Below, one piece after another: positions 1 to 5,328 of a stretch of 5,328 nt of DNA (the first letter of the stretch is position 1; every line of letters begins with the position of its first letter). Under the pieces are notes generated by a model that had not been told where the DNA came from, ran no database searches, and saw only the letters and a list, made by a program, of their open reading frames with translations. The DNA lies in assembly GCA_934481325.1 (NCBI GenBank), contig CAKSPL010000105.1, positions 1 to 5,328 of the forward strand, read 5' to 3'. A program made the position numbers and the translations under genes. This DNA comes from an uncultured Eubacteriales bacterium. Lineage in GTDB: Bacteria > Bacillota > Clostridia > Oscillospirales > CAG-272.

Positions 1-1674
1 GAGCGGGATACCGTGGTGCTTCAGATGCGCACGTTTTCCGGCGGCAAACGATTGCTGATCAACGGCGGCTCGGCAAACCCGCGCTTGGGCTTTACCGAAA
101 CGCCCTTTGAAAATCCGCAGAACCCGCCGATGTTCTGTATGTTGCTCCGCAAGCATCTTTCCGGTGCCAAACTGCTTGGTGCCGTCCAGCTCGGCTTTGA
201 GCGGGTAACCCGGCTGGAATTTGAAACAAGAGACGAAATGGGCTATTCCTGTATGCGGCATCTCATCTGTGAGGTGATGGGAAAGTACAGTAATCTCGTG
301 TTTACCGACGGGGAGGGGAAAATTCTCGGCGTGCTTCGCCCGGTGGACTTCACCACCAGCAGTAAACGCCAGCTTCTGCCCGGTATGCGTTACGAATTGC
401 CCCCCGCACAGGAAAAGGAGAATCCGTTGGAGGTGAGTGCGGGGCGGTTTGCCGGGCTGCTTGCCGCCGCTCCTGTCGAGCGTCCGGCGGAGAAATGGAT
501 TACCGCCGCTTTTCTCGGTGTTTCCGCCGGCGTGGCAAGGGAACTTGTTTTCCGGGCTTCCGGGCGCACCGATACCCCTGTGGGCGGAATGAATCCGGAG
601 CGTTTTGCCGCAGCTTTTGAAGAAGTGTTTGACAACATCCGGAAAGGGAGCTTTTCCCCTTGTCTTGTGGAGGACGAAACCGGAAAGCCGGCGGAATACG
701 CGTTTCTGCATCTGACACAGTACGGTACCTTCCGCGAGGTGGAAAGCCCTTCGGCATTGTTGGATCTGTGGTTTGGCAGTCGGGATCGGGCGGCGCGGGT
801 GCATCAGCGAGCCGCAGACCTCTGTCATCTTGTCAATAACGCCAAAACGCGCATCACTCATAAGCTGGAATTACAGCGCGCAGAACTGGCGGAATGCGCC
901 AAAGGGGAAGAATATCAGAAAGCGGGCGATTTGATTATTGCCAACTGTTACGCACTGGAAAAGGGAATGACGCGCGCGGAATTGACGGATTACGGAGATT
1001 GCCGGGAGGACGGGAGCTTCGGCACGGTTGCGGTAGAGCTTGACCCGCGTCTGACTCCCGCCGCCAACGCCCAGCGTTATTACAAAAAATACAATAAAAG
1101 CAAAAACGCAAAAGTGGAACTGACCAAGCAGATTGCACTGGGTGAAGCCGAGCTTGCCTACCTTGCCGGAGTGGAAACCGCGATGGATACCGCCGAAAAT
1201 CCAACCGATCTTGCCGAGATCAGAGAGGAGCTGGCGCGCAGTGGTTATGCCTCCCGCGCCAAGGCGCAGATGGGCTCCCGTAAGGTGACGGTGCCTGCCT
1301 TTGCCGAATACCGCACAAGCGGCGGCTATCGGGTGCTGTGCGGCAAGAACAACCTGCAAAACGAATATATCACGCACAAGCTGGCAGGGCGCGGAGATTA
1401 TTGGTTTCACGCCAAGAATATGCCCGGTTCCCACGTGGTGCTTTTGTTGGAAGGAAAGGGAGAGCCGGAAGCCTCCGATTTTACCGAGGCGGCGGAGATC
1501 GCCGCGCTCTTTTCCGCGGCGGCAGGGGCGCCTATGACGGAGGTGGATTACACGTTGGTGCGCAATCTCAAAAAGACTCCCGGCGGCAAACCGGGCTTTG
1601 TCATTTATCATCAGAATTGGAGCGCAACGGTATCCCCGGATCGGGAAAAAATCGCGAAACTGCGGGTGAAGTAA
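1..1674 (+). CDS. rqcH: RqcH / FbpA-family NFACT protein (ribosome-associated quality control), 5'-partial
   Basis: The reading frame is open from base 1 to the TAA at 1672-1674, giving 557 visible residues. The GTG at 13 is not the true start, because codons before it are open and fit the family's N-terminal domain; about 30 residues are missing on the left. Numbered from base 1, the NFACT-N domain covers about 1-165 with the conserved PPMFCMLLRKH (42-52). A helix-hairpin-helix-like stretch follows (about 163-188), then helical, charged coiled-coil segments (about 265-395). The C-terminal NFACT-R (DUF814) domain lies at about 433-548, with GKNNLQNEYIT (448-458) and WFHAKNMPGSHVV (468-480). 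In the family, RqcH binds stalled 50S subunits carrying peptidyl-tRNA and recruits tRNA-Ala to add C-terminal alanine tails that mark the chain for degradation. Older annotations call it fibronectin-binding protein A. The pair usually cited as the DR catalytic site appears here as Glu67-Arg68. The gene ends just before a bidirectional terminator. The family assignment is secure; the tailing activity is inferred. Confidence 0.95.
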   Translation, partial: ERDTVVLQMRTFSGGKRLLINGGSANPRLGFTETPFENPQNPPMFCMLLRKHLSGAKLLGAVQLGFERVTRLEFETRDEMGYSCMRHLICEVMGKYSNLVFTDGEGKILGVLRPVDFTTSSKRQLLPGMRYELPPAQEKENPLEVSAGRFAGLLAAAPVERPAEKWITAAFLGVSAGVARELVFRASGRTDTPVGGMNPERFAAAFEEVFDNIRKGSFSPCLVEDETGKPAEYAFLHLTQYGTFREVESPSALLDLWFGSRDRAARVHQRAADLCHLVNNAKTRITHKLELQRAELAECAKGEEYQKAGDLIIANCYALEKGMTRAELTDYGDCREDGSFGTVAVELDPRLTPAANAQRYYKKYNKSKNAKVELTKQIALGEAELAYLAGVETAMDTAENPTDLAEIREELARSGYASRAKAQMGSRKVTVPAFAEYRTSGGYRVLCGKNNLQNEYITHKLAGRGDYWFHAKNMPGSHVVLLLEGKGEPEASDFTEAAEIAALFSAAAGAPMTEVDYTLVRNLKKTPGGKPGFVIYHQNWSATVSPDREKIAKLRVK

Positions 1675-1680
1675 AAATAC

Positions 1681-1713
1681 AAAAAAGAGGTCTGCCAGGC
1701 AGACCTCTTTTTT
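1681..1713. terminator. Bidirectional intrinsic terminator between convergent genes
   Basis: A perfect inverted repeat has arms GAGGTCTGCC (1687-1696) and GGCAGACCTC (1698-1707) around a single central A at 1697. It is flanked by A6 (1681-1686) and T6 (1708-1713), so the symmetry extends to 16 bp per arm. Read on either strand it gives a GC-rich stem followed by a U-run, as expected of a Rho-independent terminator. It begins 6 bases after the stop of the RqcH-type gene, and its far edge overlaps the stop codon of the convergent recombinase gene (complement of 1712-1714). The terminal base pairs must open to form the loop. Confidence 0.93.
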
Positions 1714-2725
1714 ATTTGTTCCGTTTGGTATGGGCAAGCGGGTTTTTGTCCATTGCTTCCGCCATACCGCTGTCGCTGACGTGGGTATAAATCTGTGTGG
1801 TGTTCAACTGCTCGTGCCCGAGAATTTCTTTCAGAACCCGCACATCCACGCCGCCCTGCTGATACATCAGCGTGGCGGCGGTGTGCCGCAGCTTATGTAC
1901 CGAAAGATGCCGCCCGCCAAGCCCTGCGTCATCCAGATATTTGTAAACCATCCATTGCACGGTTTTCACGCTGATGCGTTTCATCCGTCCGCTGAGAAAA
2001 AGTGCCTTTTGCGGCTTGTCAAATGCCGCCTCCGCCTTCATCCGGATCGGGAGATAGTCCGCCAGTGCCGCACGGCAGGCATCGTTAAGATAGATGACCC
2101 GCTCTTTGGCACCCTTACCGGTTACGCGAAGGGAGGTCATATCCCGCTGAATGTCATTCAGATTGATTCCCACCAGTTCGGAAACCCGCATTCCGCAGTT
2201 GAGAAACAGTGTAATAATGGCGTAATCCCGCTCCGTGTTTTTGGATTCCGTGTCGTTTTTCACTGCGTCAAGCAGTGTAACGGATTCTTCCAGAGAAAGA
2301 AATTTCGGCAGTGTCTTGCGCGGCTTCGGGGCTTCGATATCCGCCGCGGGATTGACCTTCAGAAGGTGGGTTTTATTGACCAGATAACGATAGAGCATCC
2401 GCACCGAAACCAGCTTTCTTGCTTTTGCCGCCCACAGATTTTTGCGCACGGTGCCGGAATACTGCAAAAACGTGTAAATTTCGGTGGTACGGATGGAGCC
2501 TACAAAGTCAAGACTAAGTCCGCTGATGTCAATTTCGGAAAACTCCTCCGAATCCGGGTCAATCCCGTTGCGGGATGCCACAATGTACCGGAAAAAGGTG
2601 CGCAGATCCAAAAGATATTCCGAAACGGTTTTCGGCGAGCAGTTCTGAATGCCGGATTTGTAGGCGGCAAATTCGCGCACGCATTCCGGCATTTCGGAAA
2701 GCGGAACCGCATATATGTCTGCCAT
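1712..2725 (-). CDS. xerC: Tyrosine site-specific recombinase, XerC/XerD family
   Basis: This is a complete gene of 337 codons, with ATG at 2725-2723 preceded by AAAGGAG at a 7-base spacing. The N-terminal SAM-like core-binding domain spans about residues 13-125. The catalytic domain spans about 140-330 and has every expected residue: Arg180 (in CGMRVSEL), Lys204 (in VTGKGAKER), His277 and Arg280 (in HKLRHTAATLM), His304 (in ILGHEQLNTTQIYTHV) and the nucleophile Tyr313. Enzymes of this family cut and rejoin DNA through a 3'-phosphotyrosine link, and the housekeeping members resolve chromosome dimers at dif near the terminus. At 337 residues it exceeds the usual 295-300 of XerC/XerD. The extra length is mostly an acidic stretch at about 53-75, which I recall from other clostridial housekeeping Xer proteins. 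No phage or integron genes flank it, favouring a chromosomal role over an integrase. The choice between XerC and XerD, or a lone Xer, cannot be made from sequence alone. Confidence 0.92.
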   Translation of the reverse strand: MADIYAVPLSEMPECVREFAAYKSGIQNCSPKTVSEYLLDLRTFFRYIVASRNGIDPDSEEFSEIDISGLSLDFVGSIRTTEIYTFLQYSGTVRKNLWAAKARKLVSVRMLYRYLVNKTHLLKVNPAADIEAPKPRKTLPKFLSLEESVTLLDAVKNDTESKNTERDYAIITLFLNCGMRVSELVGINLNDIQRDMTSLRVTGKGAKERVIYLNDACRAALADYLPIRMKAEAAFDKPQKALFLSGRMKRISVKTVQWMVYKYLDDAGLGGRHLSVHKLRHTAATLMYQQGGVDVRVLKEILGHEQLNTTQIYTHVSDSGMAEAMDKNPLAHTKRNK

Positions 2726-2732
2726 ATGACGT

Positions 2733-2739
2733 CTCCTTT
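2733..2739 (-). promoter_or_regulatory. Ribosome binding site of the recombinase gene
   Basis: The minus strand reads AAAGGAG, then 7 bases, then the ATG at 2725-2723. This is a near-ideal Shine-Dalgarno site and supports the chosen start over the internal Met12. Confidence 0.85.
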
Positions 2740-2741
2740 CC

Positions 2742-2772
2742 TTATTATTCGTGATTTGTGAAAAAATAATAA
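2742..2772. repeat. AT-only 8-bp inverted repeat in the divergent intergenic region
   Basis: TTATTATT (2742-2749) and AATAATAA (2765-2772) are exact reverse complements separated by 15 bases. The pair sits just upstream of the recombinase ribosome binding site and overlaps its candidate -10. It could be an operator half-site pair, but both arms contain only A and T and could arise by chance in such a sequence. It does not match a dif site layout (two 11-bp arms around 6-8 bp). Confidence 0.35.
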
Positions 2773-2796
2773 ATTTTTCGTTTTAGCTCTCCGCAA
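2766..2796 (-). promoter_or_regulatory. Weak candidate promoter for the recombinase gene
   Basis: On the minus strand a -35-like TTGCGG (complement of 2791-2796) is followed after 19 bases by TATTAT (complement of 2766-2771), which matches the -10 consensus at five of six positions. A 17-base spacing to TTTATT is also possible. The -35 match is only three of six and the region is AT-rich, so chance matches are likely. It lies about 40 bases upstream of the start codon, a sensible distance. Confidence 0.3.
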
Positions 2797-2808
2797 AAGG
2801 GAAAGAGC
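2786..2808. repeat. Short inverted repeat just upstream of the -10 of the membrane-protein gene
   Basis: GCTCT (2786-2790) pairs with AGAGC (2804-2808) across 13 bases. It falls where the -35 and spacer of the rightward promoter would lie, and it also spans the candidate -35 of the leftward recombinase promoter. The position would suit a repressor site, but five-base arms are weak evidence. Confidence 0.25.
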
Positions 2809-2811
2809 AGT

Positions 2812-2817
2812 TATAAT
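2812..2817 (+). promoter_or_regulatory. Candidate -10 box of the membrane-protein gene
   Basis: A perfect TATAAT lies 29 bases upstream of the ATG at 2847. No good -35 sits at the usual distance: with a 16-base spacer the hexamer is TCCGCA, matching three of six positions, and there is no TG for an extended -10. If it is real, the promoter may be weak or activator-dependent. The untranslated leader would be about 20-25 bases. Confidence 0.45.
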
Positions 2818-2832
2818 AAAAGCGATACCACT

Positions 2833-2840
2833 GGGAGGTG
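2833..2840 (+). promoter_or_regulatory. Ribosome binding site that fixes the membrane-protein start
   Basis: GGGAGGTG at 2833-2840 is a strong Shine-Dalgarno sequence, 6 bases before the ATG at 2847. The in-frame GTG at 2838 lies inside this site and so cannot be the start it serves. This decides in favour of the ATG. Confidence 0.82.
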
Positions 2841-2846
2841 AAACGG

Positions 2847-3428
2847 ATGAAGGCTTTTTTCTCAAAATACGGATATAATATCTTCAAACTGTTTCTCAAT
2901 CAATTTGCCATTGCTCTGTTCGGCATTGCACTGGCACTTGCCTGCGGCAAGTCGGGCAATCGCACCCTGCAATGGGTCACAAGCCTTTTTGCCGTGCTGT
3001 TTTATCTGTTTTTGGAGTATGCGGCAATGTGGGAGATCGGTGCCAAGGACGGCATTTCCGCCAAGGCGAGAAAAGAGAGCCGCAGGCTCTGGCGCGGCGC
3101 GGTGATTTCGCTTTGCGCCAACGTACTGAATATTTTGCTGGCGATTCTGATTCTCCCCGGCGCATTTGCTCCCGGCACGGGTGCAGAGGGCTTTTCCTCG
3201 GTTTGCTCGATTATCGCACTGCTGCTTGAAGGAATGTATACCGGCATTCTGGCACAGCCCTTCCGCGGAATCTCGCTGAATGAATACGCTTGGGTTTATT
3301 TTGCCATCATCGCTCCCGCGGTGCTGGTGAGTGCAGGGGCATATATTCTCGGTAGCTTTGACCTGCACTTTACCAATATTTTAATCCCAAAAAACAAGGA
3401 TGTCAAGAACAACGGTCGTTCAAAATAA
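2847..3428 (+). CDS. Multi-pass membrane protein of unknown function
   Basis: The gene encodes 193 residues, starting at the ATG chosen from its Shine-Dalgarno site. I recognise no named family. About five hydrophobic segments can be seen: 12-33, 42-62, 84-105, 116-135 and 147-169. A charged, Lys/Arg-rich loop lies between the second and third (about 66-83, including GAKDGISAKARKESRR), which by the positive-inside rule is probably cytoplasmic; the N-terminus is basic too. With five segments the basic C-terminal tail (about 171-193) would fall outside, so one segment may be misjudged. There is no cleavable signal peptide, no lipobox, and no obvious catalytic or nucleotide-binding motif. I recall similar uncharacterised proteins in Clostridia that share the aromatic second segment followed by WE-GAKD, but cannot name a domain. 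The gene is probably monocistronic: it has its own -10 box upstream and a terminator directly downstream. It is divergent from the recombinase and independent of uvrB, so context gives little clue to function. Confidence 0.85.
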   Translation: MKAFFSKYGYNIFKLFLNQFAIALFGIALALACGKSGNRTLQWVTSLFAVLFYLFLEYAAMWEIGAKDGISAKARKESRRLWRGAVISLCANVLNILLAILILPGAFAPGTGAEGFSSVCSIIALLLEGMYTGILAQPFRGISLNEYAWVYFAIIAPAVLVSAGAYILGSFDLHFTNILIPKNKDVKNNGRSK

Positions 3429-3448
3429 AATTTTTTCGGCGGCAGAGA

Positions 3449-3489
3449 AAACCGGGTGGAATTTTGAGGGAATTCCGCCCGGTTTCTTT
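3449..3489 (+). terminator. Intrinsic terminator after the membrane-protein gene
   Basis: A 15-bp stem pairs 3449-3463 with 3471-3485. It contains one U-G wobble (3457 with 3477), has the GC-rich core CCGGG/CCCGG, and encloses a 7-base loop (3464-3470). The tail is TTTCTTT (3483-3489), a slightly interrupted U-run. It begins about 20 bases after the stop at 3428 and insulates uvrB from upstream transcription. Confidence 0.85.
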
Positions 3490-3515
3490 ACAATTAAAAT
3501 TTTTTGTGATATACT
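3487..3515 (+). promoter_or_regulatory. Sigma-A-type promoter of uvrB with extended -10
   Basis: The -35 element TTTACA (3487-3492, five of six consensus) and the -10 TATACT (3510-3515, five of six) are separated by exactly 17 bases. TG at 3507-3508, one base before the -10, makes it an extended -10. The start of transcription should be near 3522, leaving a leader of about 25 bases. The -35 element lies on the T-run of the preceding terminator. No LexA (CGAAC-N4-GTTCG) site overlaps it. Confidence 0.85.
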
Positions 3516-3534
3516 GAATTGATACGAAAAAAGA

Positions 3535-3540
3535 GGGGAG
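3535..3540 (+). promoter_or_regulatory. Ribosome binding site of uvrB
   Basis: The purine-rich GGGGAG at 3535-3540 is followed by a 7-base gap to the ATG at 3548. An in-frame stop (TGA at 3515-3517) lies upstream with no ATG, GTG or TTG between, so 3548 is the only reasonable start. Confidence 0.8.
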
Positions 3541-3547
3541 AGGTTCT

Positions 3548-5328
3548 ATGGAAAACCGCGGCGGAACGTTTCATCTGAAAAGCCCGTTTCAGCCCACCGG
3601 CGACCAGCCGGAGGCAATTGACGCACTCTGCGCGGGGTTGGAATCCGGAATGCGTTATCAGACCCTGCTGGGGGTTACCGGTTCCGGCAAGACCTTTACG
3701 ATGGCAAACGTGATTGCGCGGATGAACCGCCCGACCCTGATATTGGAGCCAAACAAAACCCTTGCGGCACAGCTTTGCTCCGAAATGCGGGAGTTTTTTC
3801 CCGATGCGGCGGTAGAGTTTTTCGTTTCCTATTATGATTATTACCAGCCGGAGGCGTATATCCCCGGTAAGGATATGTATATCGAAAAGGACGCGGCAAT
3901 CAATGACGAGATTGACCGTCTGCGCCACAGTGCCACCTCGTCGCTCCTGGAACGGCGGGATGTGATCATCGTTGCCAGTGTTTCCTGCATTTACTCGCTC
4001 GGTGACCCTGCCGAATACGAAAGCCTGGTGCTTTCGCTCCGCCCCGGGATGGCAATCTCACGGGACGAGTTGCTTGCCCGGCTTGTCTCGATTCAGTATG
4101 AGCGCAGTGACCTGAATTTTGTGCGCGACAAATTCCGTGTGCGCGGGGACACCGTGGATATTTACCCCGCAGGCTTTGGGGATACCGCCATCCGGGTGGA
4201 ATTTTTCGGTGAGGAGATTGACCGGGTTACGGAGTTTCGCGTGGTGACCGGGGAAACCGTACGGGAATTGCGTTACTTCTGCGTGTTTCCGGCAACGCAC
4301 TATGCCGTGTCGGATGCGAAAAGAGAAGCCGCACTTGCCGAAATCGGTGCGGAAATGCTGGAACGCGTGGAATACTTCAAAAGCGAGAATAAGCTGCTGG
4401 AGGCACAGCGCATTGAGGAGCGTACCAAATATGATCTCGAAATGTTGCGCGAGGTCGGCTATTGCTCCGGCGTGGAAAACTACTCCCGTGTGCTTTCCGG
4501 CAGACCCGCCGGCTCCACGCCTTATACGCTGTTGGACTATTTCCCGAAAGATTATATTATGTTTGTGGACGAATCCCACGTGATGCTGCCGCAGGTGCGC
4601 GGAATGAGCGGGGGAGACACCGCCCGCAAAAAGAATCTGGTGGATTACGGGTTTCGCCTCCCCTCCGCTTATGACAACCGCCCGCTGTACTTTGATGAAT
4701 TTGAGAAAAGGATTCATCAGGCGGTGCTGGTGAGTGCCACTCCCGCCGAGTTTGAAAGAGAGCATTCCGAGCAGGTGGTGGAGCAGATTATCCGCCCAAC
4801 GGGACTGCTTGACCCGAAAATTTCGGTGCGGCCGATTGAGGGGCAGATTGACGATCTGTTGGGTGAAATCCGTACCCGCGCCGCAAAAGGGGAACGGGTG
4901 CTGGTTACCACGCTGACCAAGCGGATGGCGGAGGATCTGACCTCTTATCTGGAAGAAAACGGTGTGCGCGTGCGGTATATTCACTTCAATGTAGAAACTA
5001 TTGAGCGGATGGAAATCATCCGTGACCTGCGTCTTGGCGCATTTGACGTGCTGGTTGGGATTAACCTGCTTCGCGAGGGGCTGGATTTACCGGAGGTTTC
5101 GCTGGTGGCGATTCTCGATGCGGATAAAGAAGGGTTCCTGCGTACCGAAACCTCGCTGATACAGACCATCGGGCGTGCCGCCCGGAACGCAAACGGCGAG
5201 GTGATTATGTATGCCGATGCCGTGACGGGATCTATGCGCCGCGCCATTGACGAAACCGAACGCCGCCGCGCGATACAGGATGCCTACAACAAAGCACACG
5301 GCATCGTGCCGAAAACCGTGGTCAAGGG
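3548..5328 (+). CDS. uvrB: Excinuclease ABC subunit B (UvrB), 3'-partial
   Basis: The frame is open from ATG 3548 to the right edge with 593 complete codons and no frameshift. Full UvrB is about 660-670 residues, so roughly 70 residues are missing, including the C-terminal UVR domain that contacts UvrC. In nucleotide excision repair, UvrB receives damaged DNA from UvrA, verifies the lesion by threading a strand behind its beta-hairpin, and recruits the nuclease UvrC. Visible motifs are Walker A GVTGSGKT (42-49), the hairpin motif YYDYYQPEAY (95-104), IEKDAAINDEIDRLRHSAT (112-130), the DEAD-like DESH (341-344), SATP (396-399), GINLLREGLDLPEVS (504-518), and motif VI QTIGRAARN (539-547) with Arg543 and Arg546. 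Odd points are HFNVET (479-484) where HSDIDT or HSEI-T is usual, and GMSGGDTARK (352-361) where GMYNGDRARK is usual. It has its own strong promoter and a terminator upstream. The partner uvrA often follows uvrB but would lie outside the window. Confidence 0.97.
   Translation, partial: MENRGGTFHLKSPFQPTGDQPEAIDALCAGLESGMRYQTLLGVTGSGKTFTMANVIARMNRPTLILEPNKTLAAQLCSEMREFFPDAAVEFFVSYYDYYQPEAYIPGKDMYIEKDAAINDEIDRLRHSATSSLLERRDVIIVASVSCIYSLGDPAEYESLVLSLRPGMAISRDELLARLVSIQYERSDLNFVRDKFRVRGDTVDIYPAGFGDTAIRVEFFGEEIDRVTEFRVVTGETVRELRYFCVFPATHYAVSDAKREAALAEIGAEMLERVEYFKSENKLLEAQRIEERTKYDLEMLREVGYCSGVENYSRVLSGRPAGSTPYTLLDYFPKDYIMFVDESHVMLPQVRGMSGGDTARKKNLVDYGFRLPSAYDNRPLYFDEFEKRIHQAVLVSATPAEFEREHSEQVVEQIIRPTGLLDPKISVRPIEGQIDDLLGEIRTRAAKGERVLVTTLTKRMAEDLTSYLEENGVRVRYIHFNVETIERMEIIRDLRLGAFDVLVGINLLREGLDLPEVSLVAILDADKEGFLRTETSLIQTIGRAARNANGEVIMYADAVTGSMRRAIDETERRRAIQDAYNKAHGIVPKTVVK

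Noticed and set aside
871..1737. A 288-codon open frame on the - strand antisense to the rqcH-type gene.
   Set aside because: No family resemblance; the + strand has conserved NFACT motifs throughout. It would also read straight through the two-way terminator hairpin near its 5' end.
1712..2725. The tyrosine recombinase as a prophage or island integrase.
   Set aside because: No tRNA attachment site, excisionase, repeat or phage gene is nearby, and its similarity and setting fit a housekeeping Xer among core genes.
1730..2761. A 343-codon open frame on the + strand, fully antisense to the recombinase gene and slightly longer than it.
   Set aside because: Its translation has no recognisable domain, while the opposite strand encodes a complete catalytic Xer protein with a good ribosome binding site. 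Long antisense frames are expected with GC-biased third positions.
2838..2846. GTG at 2838 as an alternative start of the membrane protein, adding three residues.
   Set aside because: The GTG lies inside the GGGAGGTG Shine-Dalgarno sequence, leaving no ribosome binding site upstream of it.
2726..2846. A possible dif site in the AT-rich gap next to the recombinase gene.
   Set aside because: No 11-6-11 arrangement with a TTATGTAAA-like arm is visible; the TATAATAA stretch is better explained as a -10 box.
3407..3421. GAAC-N7-GTTC palindrome resembling a LexA box, near the end of the membrane-protein gene.
   Set aside because: The Gram-positive LexA site has 4 bases between GAAC and GTTC, not 7. 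It also lies inside a coding region and upstream of a terminator, about 65 bases or more before the uvrB promoter.
4058..4984. A 308-codon open frame on the - strand antisense to uvrB.
   Set aside because: The + strand encodes continuous, conserved UvrB here. The antisense product is rich in His and Phe with no domain, typical of a shadow frame.

Overview
The window reads as an ordinary chromosomal housekeeping segment of a Gram-positive anaerobe, most likely a member of the Clostridia and plausibly Oscillospirales (Ruminococcaceae-like). Three things suggest this: the protein types (an RqcH/FbpA-type NFACT protein, a clostridial-style long Xer recombinase and UvrB), the strong purine-rich Shine-Dalgarno sites, and fairly GC-rich genes separated by short AT-rich gaps that hold sigma-A-like promoters. 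The lineage is inferred from resemblance, not from a database search.

Layout, left to right. (1) 1-1674, + strand: an rqcH/fbpA-type gene that enters from the left edge, lacking roughly its first 30 codons. (2) 1681-1713: a near-perfectly symmetrical hairpin flanked by A6 and T6, able to terminate transcription in both directions. It is shared with the convergent gene that follows. (3) 1712-2725, - strand: a complete XerC/XerD-family tyrosine recombinase with all catalytic residues. (4) 2726-2846: an AT-rich divergent intergenic region with candidate promoters for both flanking genes and two short inverted repeats. (5) 2847-3428, + strand: a 193-residue multi-pass membrane protein that I do not recognise. 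(6) 3449-3489: a terminator, whose T-run overlaps the -35 element of a very good promoter (3487-3515). (7) 3548-5328, + strand: uvrB, running off the right edge with 593 codons visible. It has no stop codon in the window.

The four genes are not an obvious single pathway. RqcH acts in ribosome-associated quality control, Xer in chromosome dimer resolution, and UvrB in nucleotide excision repair. Each appears to be its own transcription unit, separated by terminators and promoters. I see no tRNA, rRNA, CRISPR array, insertion sequence, prophage gene or attachment site, and no intergenic gap longer than about 120 bases. I find no convincing new biological system here. The points most worth a second look are unusual residues in otherwise conserved UvrB motifs, the unknown membrane protein, and the absence of a recognisable SOS box at uvrB.
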